A stretch of DNA of 64,000 bases from contig JADJLR010000001.1 in the NCBI GenBank assembly GCA_016710015.1, forward strand, positions 372,001 through 436,000. The letters are read 5' to 3'. The notes beneath the pieces are model-generated. The model searched no databases, was not told the origin of the DNA, and worked only from the letters and a program-made list of their open reading frames with translations. Below are positions 1 through 9,257 of this stretch, one piece after another. This stretch comes from Flavobacteriales bacterium (GTDB taxonomy: Bacteria; Bacteroidota; Bacteroidia; Flavobacteriales_F; PHOS-HE28). Position numbers and translations under genes: made by a program. Position 1 is the stretch's first letter. Each line of letters begins with the position of its first letter.

Positions 1-13
1 CTTTCTTACCTAG

Positions 14-1003
14 GTGAAACAATTCCTCATCATACAGACCGCCTTCCTCGGCGATGCCGTCCTGGTGACGAGCATCGTGGAGAAGCTGCATGCCTGCTAT
101 CCGGATGCGGCGATCGACCTGGTCGTGCGCAAGGGCAACGATGGCTTGTTCAAGGGCCATCCCTTCCTGCACAAGCTGTACGTTTGGGACAAAGGCCAAG
201 GCAAGACCAAGGCTTTGTTCGGCTTGATCAGTGAATTGCGCAAGACCCAGTACGACCACATCATCAACGCGCAACGCTTCTTCAGCACGGGCTTGATGAC
301 CATATTGGCGCGCGGCAAGGAAAAGGTGGGCTACGACAAGAACCCGTTCAGCTTCCTGTTCTCGAAAAAGGTGAAGCACGTGATCGGCGATGGAAGGCAC
401 GAAGTGGATCGGTTGAACGCCTTGATCGAGCACTTGACGAATGGAACTCGGCCATTGCCTCGCCTTTACCCAACCGCTGCGAACAGGACGGAAGCACATG
501 GGCACATGATCACATGGCCGCATGGGCACACGTCATACGTGTGCATTGCGCCGGCATCCGTCTGGTTCACGAAACAATGGCCTGCGGAGAAATGGATCGA
601 ACTGATCGATTTGCTCCCTGCTGACCAACGGATCCTCCTGATCGGTGCGCCGGGTGATGTGCCCTTGTGCGAGCGGATCACTGCTGCCGCTGGACGTGGT
701 GAGATCTTGGCTGGCAAACTTTCCTTGCTCGGCACGGCCGCTTTGATGGAAGGAGCAGCGATGAACTACGTGAACGATAGCGCGCCTTTGCACATCGCGA
801 GCGCCATGAATGCACCGGTCACAGCGATCTTCTGTAGTACGGTTCCTGCATTCGGCTTTGGCCCTTTGCGCGAGAACGGACGAGTCATTGAAACAATGGA
901 AGATCTGGATTGCCGTCCTTGTGGGCTGCACGGATACAAGGCTTGCCCGAAAAGGCATTTCAACTGCGCCTTGGGGATCGATATAAGAACGGTTGGGTCC
1001 TGA
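14..1003 (+). CDS. Glycosyltransferase family 9 (heptosyltransferase-like)
   Basis: This 329-residue protein looks like an ADP-heptose:LPS heptosyltransferase of the GT9/WaaF-WaaC type, a cytoplasmic enzyme that adds sugars to the lipopolysaccharide core. It opens with the family N-terminal Rossmann strand (IIQTAFLGDAVL, residues 6-17). The C-terminal domain has WFTKQWPAEKW (184-194) and the donor-binding segment NDSAPLHIASA (254-264). The length is normal for the family. A TAG stop lies directly before the GTG at position 14 in the same frame, so GTG is the earliest possible start and the gene is complete. Donor and acceptor sugars cannot be told from sequence, so no gene symbol is given. 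Confidence 0.85.
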   Translation: MKQFLIIQTAFLGDAVLVTSIVEKLHACYPDAAIDLVVRKGNDGLFKGHPFLHKLYVWDKGQGKTKALFGLISELRKTQYDHIINAQRFFSTGLMTILARGKEKVGYDKNPFSFLFSKKVKHVIGDGRHEVDRLNALIEHLTNGTRPLPRLYPTAANRTEAHGHMITWPHGHTSYVCIAPASVWFTKQWPAEKWIELIDLLPADQRILLIGAPGDVPLCERITAAAGRGEILAGKLSLLGTAALMEGAAMNYVNDSAPLHIASAMNAPVTAIFCSTVPAFGFGPLRENGRVIETMEDLDCRPCGLHGYKACPKRHFNCALGIDIRTVGS

Positions 1004-1258
1004 GCCTTCCCCGGCCCAACCATTTCATTGACCTCGTTCGCAAGCCCTTTGATGAAACATCCCAGGATCCGAGTCGATATTCGGATATTTCGTCCCTTGA
1101 AGACCTTTACCAAGCCTAGCAGTAAAGGACCTGCTGGTTTGCGGTCAGGACCACCGGTTCAAAGCCTTGAAGGACGGTAATTCTCGGGTCCGGTAACTGC
1201 TCTTCGGATCTGTCGATCTCGCTGCATTCTACCTTACGCTTTCCTGCGACCGAACTCC

Positions 1259-1654
1259 ATGAACACGAAACCCGACATCAGCACTCCCGAACACATTCGC
1301 CAATTGGTGGATACCTTCTACGACCAAGTGCGCGTGGATCCATTGCTCGGCGGCATCTTCAACGGGGTGATCGGCGATCGATGGCCGGAACACTTGGCCA
1401 AGCTTTACCGCTTTTGGGGTACGGTGCTCATCAATGAGGGAACCTATTCCGGCGCGCCCTTCCGACCGCATGCCACCATGCCCTTGGAGCAAACCCATTT
1501 CGATCGGTGGCTCGCATTGTTCCATGATACCGTCGATGGCTTATTCGCCGGACCTGTTGCCGACCTCGCTCATTTGAACGCCGAGCGCATGGCGGAAATG
1601 TTCATCTCGCGCATCAAGCTCCTCCGCGACCATCCGGAGAAATTCATACAATGA
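1259..1654 (+). CDS. Group III truncated haemoglobin
   Basis: A 131-residue single-domain globin of the group III truncated type. The likely proximal haem histidine is His80 within QTHFDRWLALF, and the conserved aromatic stretch FYDQV (20-24) and FWG (52-54) fit the short 2-on-2 globin fold. The proteins are cytoplasmic haem proteins, and roles in oxygen, NO or peroxide chemistry have been proposed for the family. The gene stands alone on the plus strand. About 250 bp upstream, back to the heptosyltransferase, holds nothing recognisable. A tie to the nitrate respiration encoded downstream is possible but is only inference. Confidence 0.88.
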   Translation: MNTKPDISTPEHIRQLVDTFYDQVRVDPLLGGIFNGVIGDRWPEHLAKLYRFWGTVLINEGTYSGAPFRPHATMPLEQTHFDRWLALFHDTVDGLFAGPVADLAHLNAERMAEMFISRIKLLRDHPEKFIQ

Positions 1655-2025
1655 TGGACCAGGAACGCAAGTCCAATGCTTTGATCACCGGATTCGAACC
1701 TGCATTTCGTGTTCGTCGTACGGGACGTTGACAAGATCGTCCGGGTTGTCCTGTTGGGTATCGCACGCAAGTTCAATGCATGAGCCGGTACCAGGGCCAC
1801 CCACATTGCGATGGAAAAGGAGACGCAAGGCTCCCACTGACCGGTGGCCTTCATCATCAAGCGCGCCAAACTTCGTCCTGAACCGATATTGGGCACATTA
1901 CCATAGGTCATTGCGGTATCCCTCACTCCGAACGGCTCCGCAGCATCCACACATTCTTGGCGTGAACAGCCATGCGGCGTATTGCGGTTGTTCAGGTTTG
2001 AGTATCCGCTCACCCAGGCTATACC
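1655..2025. other. Intergenic stretch with no gene recognised
   Basis: This interval lies between the convergent truncated haemoglobin and oxidoreductase genes. Open frames exist on both strands, but none carries a recognisable motif or a composition like the neighbouring genes. I see no hairpin with a T-run and no repeat. Confidence 0.5.
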
Positions 2026-2724
2026 CTACCCCGATGTTTCTCCCTGCACGATATTGAAATTGAACATGCCATGGCCCAATGCACCATAGAGCCTCACCCA
2101 GATGGGCAACAGTTGCTCGGTGCCCCGTGCCGTGGTGATGTCGCCGAGGTCGATCATTTCATCATTCTCCCAACCGAAGGAGCGCAACAATTCACGTACG
2201 CGGTCCTTGGCGCCGGGATCGTTCCCGCTGAGGAAAACGGTATGAGTGCTCGGGAGCGAACGCGGTGAGACCATGAGATAGGTGTTCATGGTGTTCATGC
2301 TCTTTACCACCTTCACATCGGGGTATGCGCGTTGCACCTGCTCCCCCAGCGAATCCGTGTTGCAGACCGTGAGCGCTGGCGGAAAACCTTTCGAGAAGTC
2401 CAACGGATTGGCAATGTCCAACAGCACCTTTCCCGCCAGGTTGGCTGCGCCGACCGATGCCAAAGCCGACATGGTTCCCGTGCCGTTGGTCGCGTTCACC
2501 AGGAACTCGCCGCGCGCAGCGGCCTCGGCGAACGTGACGATCTTGACCGTTGGATGCTCCTTGTGCCAGTCCTTCAATGGCGGACGTCCGAAGCTGTCCT
2601 TGTCCACCCGTTGCAGGGATGCCTTTGGATCGCGCGTGCCGAGCACCACGTCGTGGCCCAAGCTGTTCAATTTATCCGCGATGGTCTGCCCCACGGGGCC
2701 GGTACCGAAAACTGCGATCTTCAT
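2026..2724 (-). CDS. NAD(P)-binding oxidoreductase, F420H2:NADP-oxidoreductase-like
   Basis: A 232-residue Rossmann protein starting at MKIAVFGTGPVG, whose glycine loop FGTGPVG (5-11) binds the dinucleotide. The next strand, VVLGTRDP, has an arginine placed to favour NADP. Family relatives are annotated as NADPH-dependent F420 reductase-like proteins (NAD_binding_10 / F420_oxidored), though in bacteria without F420 the substrate is usually unknown. An in-frame ATG exists 18 codons upstream, but the GxGxxG motif follows immediately after the chosen start. The gene is divergent from an HxlR-family regulator, a common pairing in which the regulator controls the enzyme in response to reactive electrophiles or quinones. 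Confidence 0.78.
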   Translation of the reverse strand: MKIAVFGTGPVGQTIADKLNSLGHDVVLGTRDPKASLQRVDKDSFGRPPLKDWHKEHPTVKIVTFAEAAARGEFLVNATNGTGTMSALASVGAANLAGKVLLDIANPLDFSKGFPPALTVCNTDSLGEQVQRAYPDVKVVKSMNTMNTYLMVSPRSLPSTHTVFLSGNDPGAKDRVRELLRSFGWENDEMIDLGDITTARGTEQLLPIWVRLYGALGHGMFNFNIVQGETSG

Positions 2725-2878
2725 GGTGTGGTTCGTATTGGTCAGTGTTCGTTCATGGACTGCAAAGTTGAATGGCAACTAACCTATTCACAAGAGCTGT
2801 CCTTTTGTATAGTATTGCACCCGGGCAACGGCCATGGTGAATGGCACGGTTTCCCACCCGCTAGATATTTTCGACACC
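2725..2878. promoter_or_regulatory. Divergent promoter region, oxidoreductase / HxlR regulator
   Basis: The short region between the two divergent genes has near matches to the Bacteroidota -7 element TAnnTTTG. TAGTATTG at 2810-2817 on the plus strand is preceded by TTTG at 2804-2807 and would serve the regulator. CAACTTTG (complement of 2763-2770) would serve the oxidoreductase. Each has one mismatch. HxlR proteins normally bind within such regions, but I could not identify an operator palindrome. Confidence 0.35.
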
Positions 2879-3271
2879 ATGAACATTGACGGAACCGAGT
2901 ACAAGATCCTGATGGGTGACCGCACCTACCACTGTGCGTTGGATGTTACCATGCACGTGATCGGCGGCAAGTGGAAGACGATCGTGCTGTGGTATTTACG
3001 CAAGGGCAGCAAGCGTTTCAGCGAATTGCGGAAGTTGATCCCGGACATCACGGAGAAGATGCTCTCCATGCAGTTGAAGCAATTGGAGAAGGACGGACTG
3101 GTGAGCCGAAAAGTGTTCGCCGAAGTACCTCCGCGGGTGGAGTACACGCTGACCGCGCATGGCCGTACGCTACTGCCCCTGTTGGAGGAGATCGCCAAGT
3201 GGGGCCGTATGATCGGAAAGAAGTACGGCAAGCTGGAGAAGGCGGTGTCTATGGTACAGAAGAAGAAGTGA
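2879..3271 (+). CDS. HxlR family transcriptional regulator
   Basis: A winged helix-turn-helix regulator of about 130 residues. The family signature is clear: CALDVTMHVIGGKWKTIVLWYL, then KRFSELRKLIPDITEKMLS as recognition helix region, then the wing PPRVEYTLTAHGRTLLP. The first cysteine (in HCALDV) is the conserved position that senses reactive electrophiles in HxlR/HypR-type proteins. The start at 2879 (MNIDGTEYK) fits family length; an in-frame ATG at 2834 would add 15 residues without homology. It most likely controls the divergent NAD(P) oxidoreductase and itself. Confidence 0.88.
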   Translation: MNIDGTEYKILMGDRTYHCALDVTMHVIGGKWKTIVLWYLRKGSKRFSELRKLIPDITEKMLSMQLKQLEKDGLVSRKVFAEVPPRVEYTLTAHGRTLLPLLEEIAKWGRMIGKKYGKLEKAVSMVQKKK

Positions 3272-3481
3272 GGGGTACGAACCACTTACGGAACTTCGCT
3301 GCACGGCGGAAATCCCGACAACGGTCCATTTCACCTTCCCGATAGCTCAGATCTGAACCGGCCAGCCCGGCGAACACCGAGGCGACCACCACTTCTTGGC
3401 AGGTGATCATCAGCACATGGTGATTTGCATCGGGCAAGGGACCTGATCCAAGCATGCATACCCCATTCCATATGGTCGGGT

Positions 3482-3802
3482 CTACTTCCGTTGTCGAGGA
3501 CCGTTGGCTCTCTCGTCGCGGTAGTGATCATACACGGCACTGATAAATCCAAGGATCAGGCCCAGACCCATGACGATATATACCACGGTGAACAACTTGC
3601 CCATGTCCGTTACCGGGTACAGATCGCCATATCCGATGGTGGTGAGCGTAATGACGGAGAAGTAGAACGCATCGATCCAACTCCAGCCTTCGAGCCAATG
3701 ATAAACAAGCGTACCTAAGGCTAGAACGATACTTGACGTGGTCAGCAAGGAGCGGTACTCCTTGTTGCGAAGGAAACTTAATATGGTGCGGAACAGGAAC
3801 AT
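3482..3802 (-). CDS. Two-TM potassium channel protein
   Basis: A 106-residue membrane protein with the K+ selectivity filter TIGYGD at residues 55-60. It is flanked by a first transmembrane helix (about 22-40), a pore helix (45-54) and a second transmembrane helix (about 70-92). It lacks a cytoplasmic RCK domain and ends in a short basic tail. This is the minimal Ion_trans_2 layout, and four copies would assemble a pore. Its start overlaps the end of the upstream beta-lactamase-fold gene by 25 bp, so the two are probably co-transcribed, with no evident functional link. Confidence 0.85.
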   Translation of the reverse strand: MFLFRTILSFLRNKEYRSLLTTSSIVLALGTLVYHWLEGWSWIDAFYFSVITLTTIGYGDLYPVTDMGKLFTVVYIVMGLGLILGFISAVYDHYRDERANGPRQRK

Positions 3803-4881
3803 TGTGCAAATGTGCGCCGATCCACACGGTCCAGGATCCTTTCATCGGTCATTCCCGTTCGGTTGAACATGATCACACTACCCTTTTCCAATGCTGGATA
3901 GATCCTGATCTCGCAATAGTAGCCACCGCCGCCACCGGCATGGGCGTAATACGTGTGGCCTTCCAACTCGCCTTTGAACCAGGACAAACACATACCCGTT
4001 GGTTTGTTTTCCGCAGTGATATTCTCTTTGAAGAGTAGTTGTTTGTAAGCCTCGGTCAGCAAGGGCATTTCAGGTTTCAGGAGTTCCTGTAGGTACTTTA
4101 CCAACGCATTTGCAGTACCGATCAAGCCACCGTACGAGGCACCGTTCACGTAGCTGGGTTCGAAGGAATTCCAACTACCCTCCGCATGATCCATGAACTT
4201 CGGCTTGTCGATCAAGAACCCGAGGATCAGACCGGAAAAACTCAACCGCTTGTGGTATCCTTTAGCATGAACTTCGTGTCCGTTCAAAGTGAATCCTAGG
4301 TCTTCCGGTGTAAGTCCCAAGGGTGCGATAATGTGCATGGTCACGTACTCCTCGTATTGCAAACCGGAAACTTTCTCGATCAGCTGACCAAGAAGTACGT
4401 ATCCGAGATTGGAGTACGCGTATTTCGCATTCGGAGCAGAAGTTGTCTTGTTGTGTTCGAGGAAGACCGCTCGAAAGAAATCGTCCCGTTCGAAAGATCC
4501 ATGTTCCTCGGGCAAGTGGATCCACTTCAATGGTATCGGGTTGGGAATGCCTGCCGAATGCGTCAATAATTGTTCTACGGTTATCGCTGCGGAATATGGG
4601 AAGTCGGGCAAGTACCTTGCTACTGGTGAGTCAATATCCAAGAGCGATCGCTCGGCCAATTGTAGGACCGCAAGAGCTGTGAAGGTCTTGGTGACGGAGA
4701 ACGCATTGTAGGTCGTGCGTTCGTTGACGGTTCTACGAGCGTCGATGTCGGCGTATCCGTTCAGGTAACGGTGGATGACATCGTTCCTATCAAAGTGGAC
4801 GTATTGCACGGATGGGGTCCTTTCGGTCCGTACCTGCTTGTTCAGGAATGCGTCTATTGTGTTCATTCCAGAATATGCCAT
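3778..4881 (-). CDS. Serine hydrolase of the beta-lactamase (class C / PBP-like) family
   Basis: A 367-residue penicillin-binding-protein-fold hydrolase. The catalytic Ser62-x-x-Lys65 (SVTK) and Tyr156-Ser-Asn158 motifs are present, and the third motif appears as HAGGGGGYY near residue 330. No signal peptide or lipobox is visible, so it is probably cytoplasmic, unlike true beta-lactamases. Family members act as esterases or D-amino-acid peptidases, and the substrate cannot be predicted. A second in-frame ATG five codons in is an equally good start. It is followed by the overlapping K+ channel gene. Confidence 0.83.
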   Translation of the reverse strand: MAYSGMNTIDAFLNKQVRTERTPSVQYVHFDRNDVIHRYLNGYADIDARRTVNERTTYNAFSVTKTFTALAVLQLAERSLLDIDSPVARYLPDFPYSAAITVEQLLTHSAGIPNPIPLKWIHLPEEHGSFERDDFFRAVFLEHNKTTSAPNAKYAYSNLGYVLLGQLIEKVSGLQYEEYVTMHIIAPLGLTPEDLGFTLNGHEVHAKGYHKRLSFSGLILGFLIDKPKFMDHAEGSWNSFEPSYVNGASYGGLIGTANALVKYLQELLKPEMPLLTEAYKQLLFKENITAENKPTGMCLSWFKGELEGHTYYAHAGGGGGYYCEIRIYPALEKGSVIMFNRTGMTDERILDRVDRRTFAQCSCSAPY

Positions 4882-4946
4882 GGATCCTCTCCTCCGATCG
4901 TGAACAGAAGCCCAATTCTGATCGGCGATCGATCCTCAATTTCGGA

Positions 4947-5408
4947 TCATATTTCCACAACGACAACCTTCCCCGCACTGTTGAAAACCTCGGCTCCATT
5001 GTAATGCACTTCCCACGTAACCGGCAGTGCCCTTTTCAACATGGCACTTACCCCGCACAATTCGTTTTGCGAACGTTGTACCACGGCGAGTGAATCGGCT
5101 TCATGCTCAGGGGCCCCATGCATCTCGTAGACCAGATGTATGCTGGTGTATTGGATCGGTGCAGTTTTACTGATCTCTCCTGTAACGCGGATATCGAACC
5201 GATCCAGAGGCTTGTCGGCCCTGCGTAACAGCGCTACCACGTCCATGCCGGTGCAACCCGCAAGGGCCGTTAACATGAACGGCTTGGGGATCGGCCCTTG
5301 GTCTTCGCCTCCTGCACGGTCCGGTGCATCCATGATCACGGTGTGGCCACCGACCAATGCATTGAACTGCATTTTCCCCATCCAAACTGCTTCTACTTCG
5401 TGTGCCAT
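4947..5408 (-). CDS. OsmC family peroxiredoxin-like protein
   Basis: A 153-residue OsmC/Ohr-fold protein. The two redox-active cysteines of the family are visible as Cys52 in ALAGCTGMDV and Cys118 in QNELCGVSAML. Such proteins reduce organic or fatty-acid hydroperoxides in the cytoplasm with thiol reductants. The pattern is closer to general OsmC (YhfA-like) than to Ohr, because the central motif is GCTGMD. It is a monocistronic minus-strand gene about 65 bp from the hydrolase gene downstream of it. Confidence 0.85.
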   Translation of the reverse strand: MAHEVEAVWMGKMQFNALVGGHTVIMDAPDRAGGEDQGPIPKPFMLTALAGCTGMDVVALLRRADKPLDRFDIRVTGEISKTAPIQYTSIHLVYEMHGAPEHEADSLAVVQRSQNELCGVSAMLKRALPVTWEVHYNGAEVFNSAGKVVVVEI

Positions 5409-5494
5409 TTCTTGTTTATTTTCCGTGTGAACCGATCCATCCGGCTAACGGTGTGCAAGGTTTGGATATTGACGAACATGCGTGGTGAGGAATG

Positions 5495-5650
5495 TCACAG
5501 GTCCCCGTTGCCGCCATCGATCCAGCGTTGCATCGTAACTCGTTCCGCTGGGTTTTGTTCGAAGAAGACCGCACCAGCGGGCATGTTCAGGAAACGACCC
5601 CGGAGGTTGACTATTCTACTGGAGGGTGCCTCGATGTATTCTGCTTCCAT
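5495..5650 (-). pseudogene. C-terminal fragment of a cytochrome-c-like domain protein
   Basis: A 51-codon reading frame whose end reads LNMPAGAVFFEQNP and then MQRWIDGGNGDL before TGA. This resembles the C-terminal distal-methionine and WI-x-GG ends of cytochrome c domain lipoproteins, such as the intact one at 16.1-16.5 kb, which ends NMPPNGTFLSAQEV and HDWIEQGAL. No CxxCH haem-binding motif is present and a stop closes the frame upstream. I read it as the tail of a decayed cytochrome gene; it could also be chance. Confidence 0.35.
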
Positions 5651-5702
5651 CCTTCGTATTGCTCATTCCAAGTGGCGGATGGATCGTTGGAAGGTCGGCC
5701 AT

Positions 5703-6146
5703 TCACATATAGATCACTTTTACTTCGATCGTCCTATTGCCCTTCAGTTCGAAACTGGCCTTATCGTAATTCGGTCTATTCCGGAGGCCGATGGATCCAA
5801 AATTCGAAAAACCGATCCCCTCCTTTGGCAGGATCATGCCTTTATCGATCTTGCCATTCTTGTTCTCATCGTGGAGAATATTCACGGCATAGCTTCCCGG
5901 AGGGAGATGTTCAAAAGTGATCCGAGAGGATCCATTAACGATCCTTCCGCTCAGTAAGCGGTAGTAGTTCTCATAGTGTTCATCCGGTATGGACCCGACT
6001 TCATTGTACAATGCGAACTGGACCACTCCTGTTGAATTGCGCAATTCGTTCACCTCTACGCTCAAGGAAAATGTTTCTTCGCTCGGGTTCATGAATGAAC
6101 TCAGGAGAAGCATGGTGGTCAATGAAATATAGGTCAGTACGCTCAT
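5703..6146 (-). CDS. DUF2141 domain protein, secreted
   Basis: A 147-residue protein with an N-terminal signal-like hydrophobic stretch (about residues 4-18), followed by a beta-sandwich DUF2141 domain. Typical features are VVQFALYNE, the phrase PPGSYAVNILHDENKNGKID (a calcium-loop-like turn) and GFSNFGSIGLRNRPNY. Members are common periplasmic or surface proteins of Bacteroidota and Proteobacteria without known function. Its ATG lies one base after the stop of the RND pump, so it is the last gene of the efflux operon. Confidence 0.8.
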   Translation of the reverse strand: MSVLTYISLTTMLLLSSFMNPSEETFSLSVEVNELRNSTGVVQFALYNEVGSIPDEHYENYYRLLSGRIVNGSSRITFEHLPPGSYAVNILHDENKNGKIDKGMILPKEGIGFSNFGSIGLRNRPNYDKASFELKGNRTIEVKVIYM

Positions 6147-6147
6147 T

Positions 6148-9100
6148 TCAGGTCGTTGTCTTTTTGCTCACTCTCTCCTTCAACCCATCCACCGCATAGT
6201 ACACCACGGGCACCAAGAATACGGTCAGGATCAAGGAGGAGAGCAAGCCCCCGATGATGACCCAGGCTAGGCCGTTCTTCCACTCGCTGGCCGTGCCGGT
6301 GGCCAGCGCGATGGGCAGCATCCCGATCACCATCGATAGGGTCGTCATCAGGATGGGGCGCAGTCGTCCTTTGCCCGAATGGATGAGTGCCTCCTTGAAA
6401 TGCATGCCTTCTGCTTTTAGTTGATTGGCAAAATCCACGATGAGGATGGCATTCTTCGCCACCAGTCCCATGAGCATGATCATACCGAGCAGAGCGAAGA
6501 GGCTGAGGTTGCTCATCGATAGATTGAGCGCCAACATGGCCCCGATCACCGCAACCGGTATGGAGAAGAGCACCACGAATGGATATACGAAACTGTCGTA
6601 GAGCGCCACCATGATCAGGTAGATGAGCAGGAAGGAGATCATCAACACATTGCCCAAGGCTCCGAAGCTGTCGTTCTGCCGTTTGATATCACTGCCCCAG
6701 GTCATGTCCATGCCTTCGGGTAGCGGATTCTCCTTGATGTAGGCCACCACTTCATCGGCCACGGTGCCCGAGGGCCTACCCAGCGCATCGGCTGTGAGGG
6801 TAACGGCCGGTTGCCGATCCTTGCGCTCCAAGAGCGAAGGCGAGATGTCCTGCACGACCTCAGCGAATTGATCCACCTCGATCGGCATGCCCATGGGATT
6901 GACCACGATGAGCTGTCCCACGTCTCCAAAGTCACGCCTGTTCCAGCTGTCCAGTTGCACCCGTACAGGATATTCCACCCCAGCCTCGGTGAGTGTGGCT
7001 TCGTCATTTCCGCTGATGGCCGTCCGCAGGTTGGCGCCTACATAAGCGGGAGAAAGACCGAGTCGTTGCATGCGGTCGCGGTCGGGCTGCACCCGGTACT
7101 CAGGGCTTCCTTCTTCGACTGAAATACGCACTCCATCGGCTCCCGGTATCTTCTCGATCACCGCCTTCAATTCGGCCCCCATCCGCATGACCTCGTCAGG
7201 ATCGCTGGCACTCAGCGTCAGTTCGATCGGTGCCGATCGCGGTATCAGACCCAATGCGGTCATGGAGTAATTGATCCCAATGAATTCCTGCTGCAGCACC
7301 TTGCGCAGCTCCTGCATATAGCCCTCGGTCGTGATCCCTCCACGCTCGTCCTTGGGCTTGAGTTGCACGGTGAATTCACTCTTGTTGGCCGCACCTACTC
7401 CAAGGCTACCGATGCCCGTACTCGGCCCACCGATATTGCTGAATACCGTAGCTACATCGGGCTGCTGCACGAGGAAACTCTCCACCGCCTGCGCCCGGTT
7501 GTTATTCTCCTGAAAAGCGGTGTTCTTGTCGAACTCCAAGGCCAATCGGAACTTTCCTTGGTCGCCCGTCGAGATCAATTCCTTGCCGATGATACCCTGC
7601 TTGAGTATGCCTCCGGTCATTGCGAAGAGGAGGAGCAAGACCACTGTGAAAGCGACCTTATGGTCCAATACCCAGGTCAGTTTTCGCCCATACCACTCTG
7701 TGAAATGATCGAGCTGCCCTTCGAACCAGAGCAGGAATCGATTGAAGAAGTTGGTCGGCTGCAGATCCTCTGACTTCCCGATACGCGAGGCCATCCAAGG
7801 CGTCAGCGTGAAGCCGACCAGCAGGCTGGTGAGCGTGGAGGTGATGACCACCACGGAGAACTGCTTGAGCATGTCCGCCACGAATACCTGTAGGAAAAGG
7901 ATGGGCAGGAAGACCACCACGTCCACCAGCGTGATCGACAGGGCGGAGAAGCCGATCTCCATACGCCCATCGAGCGAGGCCTTGCGTTTTTCCTTGCCCT
8001 TGTCCAAGTGCCGCTGTATGTTCTCCAGCACCACCGTGGCATCATCCACCAGTATTCCGATGATGAGCGACATGGCCAGCAGCGTCATCAGATTGAGCGT
8101 GTATCCGAGGATCCACATCACCGCAAATGCCGTTACCAGCGAAGTAGGGATCGCCACCAGTACGATGAGCGAATTACGGAAGCTGCGCAAGAAGAGGAGC
8201 ATCACCAGCGAGACCAGTAACACGGCCAAGATCAGGTCCACCACCACCGAATTCACCGCAGCGATGGTGTTGTCCGTACTGTCATCAGCGATCACAAAAC
8301 GGACACCCGCATCCGCATTCTGCGTCTCGATCTGAAGGAATTTGTCCCGTACCGCACGCGATACATCCACCGCATTGGCATCGCCTTGTTTCTTGAGCAA
8401 AAGTCCGATGCCGCTCTTGCCATTGTATCGGCTCACAGAGCTGATCTCCTTCACGCCATCGCGCACTGTGGCCACATCACGCACATGGACCGGACTGCCC
8501 GGCTGAGGCATGGCCACTTGCACCCCTTCGATGTCGGCCAACTTGTGGTACTTGGCCGTCAGACGCATGGTGGCACTACCTTGAGCGCCCTGCACATGGC
8601 CCGCAGGCACATCCAATCCTGAGCGCGTGATCGCCTCGGCCACTTGGTACAGCGAGATGCCGTAGAGCCTCAACTTCGCCTGATCCACATCCACTTGTAT
8701 CTCACGCTCCTCGCCACCCAACAAGGTGATCTCGGCCACCCCCTTTATCTGCTGTATCTGCGGCAGATATTCATCCTGCATACGCTGATAGAATTCGGTG
8801 GCCGGTAGATCCGAGTCCGCGCTGATCGACATGATCGGCAGGTCATTGGGAGAGACCTTGCTCATCACCGGACTCAAAATATCCTCAGGCAGATCCTTGC
8901 GAATATTATCGATGTATCGCTGCGCATCTTGCATGGCCTGATCCAGGTCGGTACCATAGCGCATATTGGCGATGACCACCGAGGCATTGGGCAGTGATTT
9001 GGTCACTAGGAAATCCACGCCTTCCAAGTTGGATAGCGCATCCTCGATCTCTCGCGAGACGGACGTCTCCACCTCCTGCGGCTCAGCCCCCGGATAACCA

Positions 9101-9246
9101 GTACGGATCACGAGCACAGGCTGATTGAAATCCGGCATCAATTCGTAGCTCAGGTTTTGAAAACCAAGCACTCCCATGAGCGTCAGCACACTGAATAGCA
9201 CAATGATCAGCGATGGCCTGTCGATCGATATTTTGGTGATGTTCAT
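6148..9246 (-). CDS. Efflux RND transporter permease subunit
   Basis: A 1032-residue inner-membrane proton-drug antiporter of the HAE-1/AcrB-like RND family, which works as a trimer with a periplasmic adaptor and a TolC channel. The N-terminus (ISIDRPSLIIVLFSVLTLMG) gives TM1, followed by the porter domain. The central helix bundle carries GILVDDATVVLENIQRHL, the TM4 segment with the two acidic proton-relay residues. A second porter repeat and C-terminal helices follow, with the typical internal duplication. It sits 11 bp downstream of the adaptor gene and ends one base before DUF2141. Substrates cannot be inferred. Confidence 0.93.
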   Translation of the reverse strand: MNITKISIDRPSLIIVLFSVLTLMGVLGFQNLSYELMPDFNQPVLVIRTGYPGAEPQEVETSVSREIEDALSNLEGVDFLVTKSLPNASVVIANMRYGTDLDQAMQDAQRYIDNIRKDLPEDILSPVMSKVSPNDLPIMSISADSDLPATEFYQRMQDEYLPQIQQIKGVAEITLLGGEEREIQVDVDQAKLRLYGISLYQVAEAITRSGLDVPAGHVQGAQGSATMRLTAKYHKLADIEGVQVAMPQPGSPVHVRDVATVRDGVKEISSVSRYNGKSGIGLLLKKQGDANAVDVSRAVRDKFLQIETQNADAGVRFVIADDSTDNTIAAVNSVVVDLILAVLLVSLVMLLFLRSFRNSLIVLVAIPTSLVTAFAVMWILGYTLNLMTLLAMSLIIGILVDDATVVLENIQRHLDKGKEKRKASLDGRMEIGFSALSITLVDVVVFLPILFLQVFVADMLKQFSVVVITSTLTSLLVGFTLTPWMASRIGKSEDLQPTNFFNRFLLWFEGQLDHFTEWYGRKLTWVLDHKVAFTVVLLLLFAMTGGILKQGIIGKELISTGDQGKFRLALEFDKNTAFQENNNRAQAVESFLVQQPDVATVFSNIGGPSTGIGSLGVGAANKSEFTVQLKPKDERGGITTEGYMQELRKVLQQEFIGINYSMTALGLIPRSAPIELTLSASDPDEVMRMGAELKAVIEKIPGADGVRISVEEGSPEYRVQPDRDRMQRLGLSPAYVGANLRTAISGNDEATLTEAGVEYPVRVQLDSWNRRDFGDVGQLIVVNPMGMPIEVDQFAEVVQDISPSLLERKDRQPAVTLTADALGRPSGTVADEVVAYIKENPLPEGMDMTWGSDIKRQNDSFGALGNVLMISFLLIYLIMVALYDSFVYPFVVLFSIPVAVIGAMLALNLSMSNLSLFALLGMIMLMGLVAKNAILIVDFANQLKAEGMHFKEALIHSGKGRLRPILMTTLSMVIGMLPIALATGTASEWKNGLAWVIIGGLLSSLILTVFLVPVVYYAVDGLKERVSKKTTT

Positions 9247-9257
9247 GTTGGTTGATC

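Noticed and set aside
1728..2057. Open frames on both strands between the haemoglobin and oxidoreductase genes
   Set aside because: No motif, atypical residue composition and no plausible start context.
3341..3350. GATAGCTCAG, like a tRNA D-arm
   Set aside because: No matching acceptor, anticodon or T-arm sequence can be built around it.
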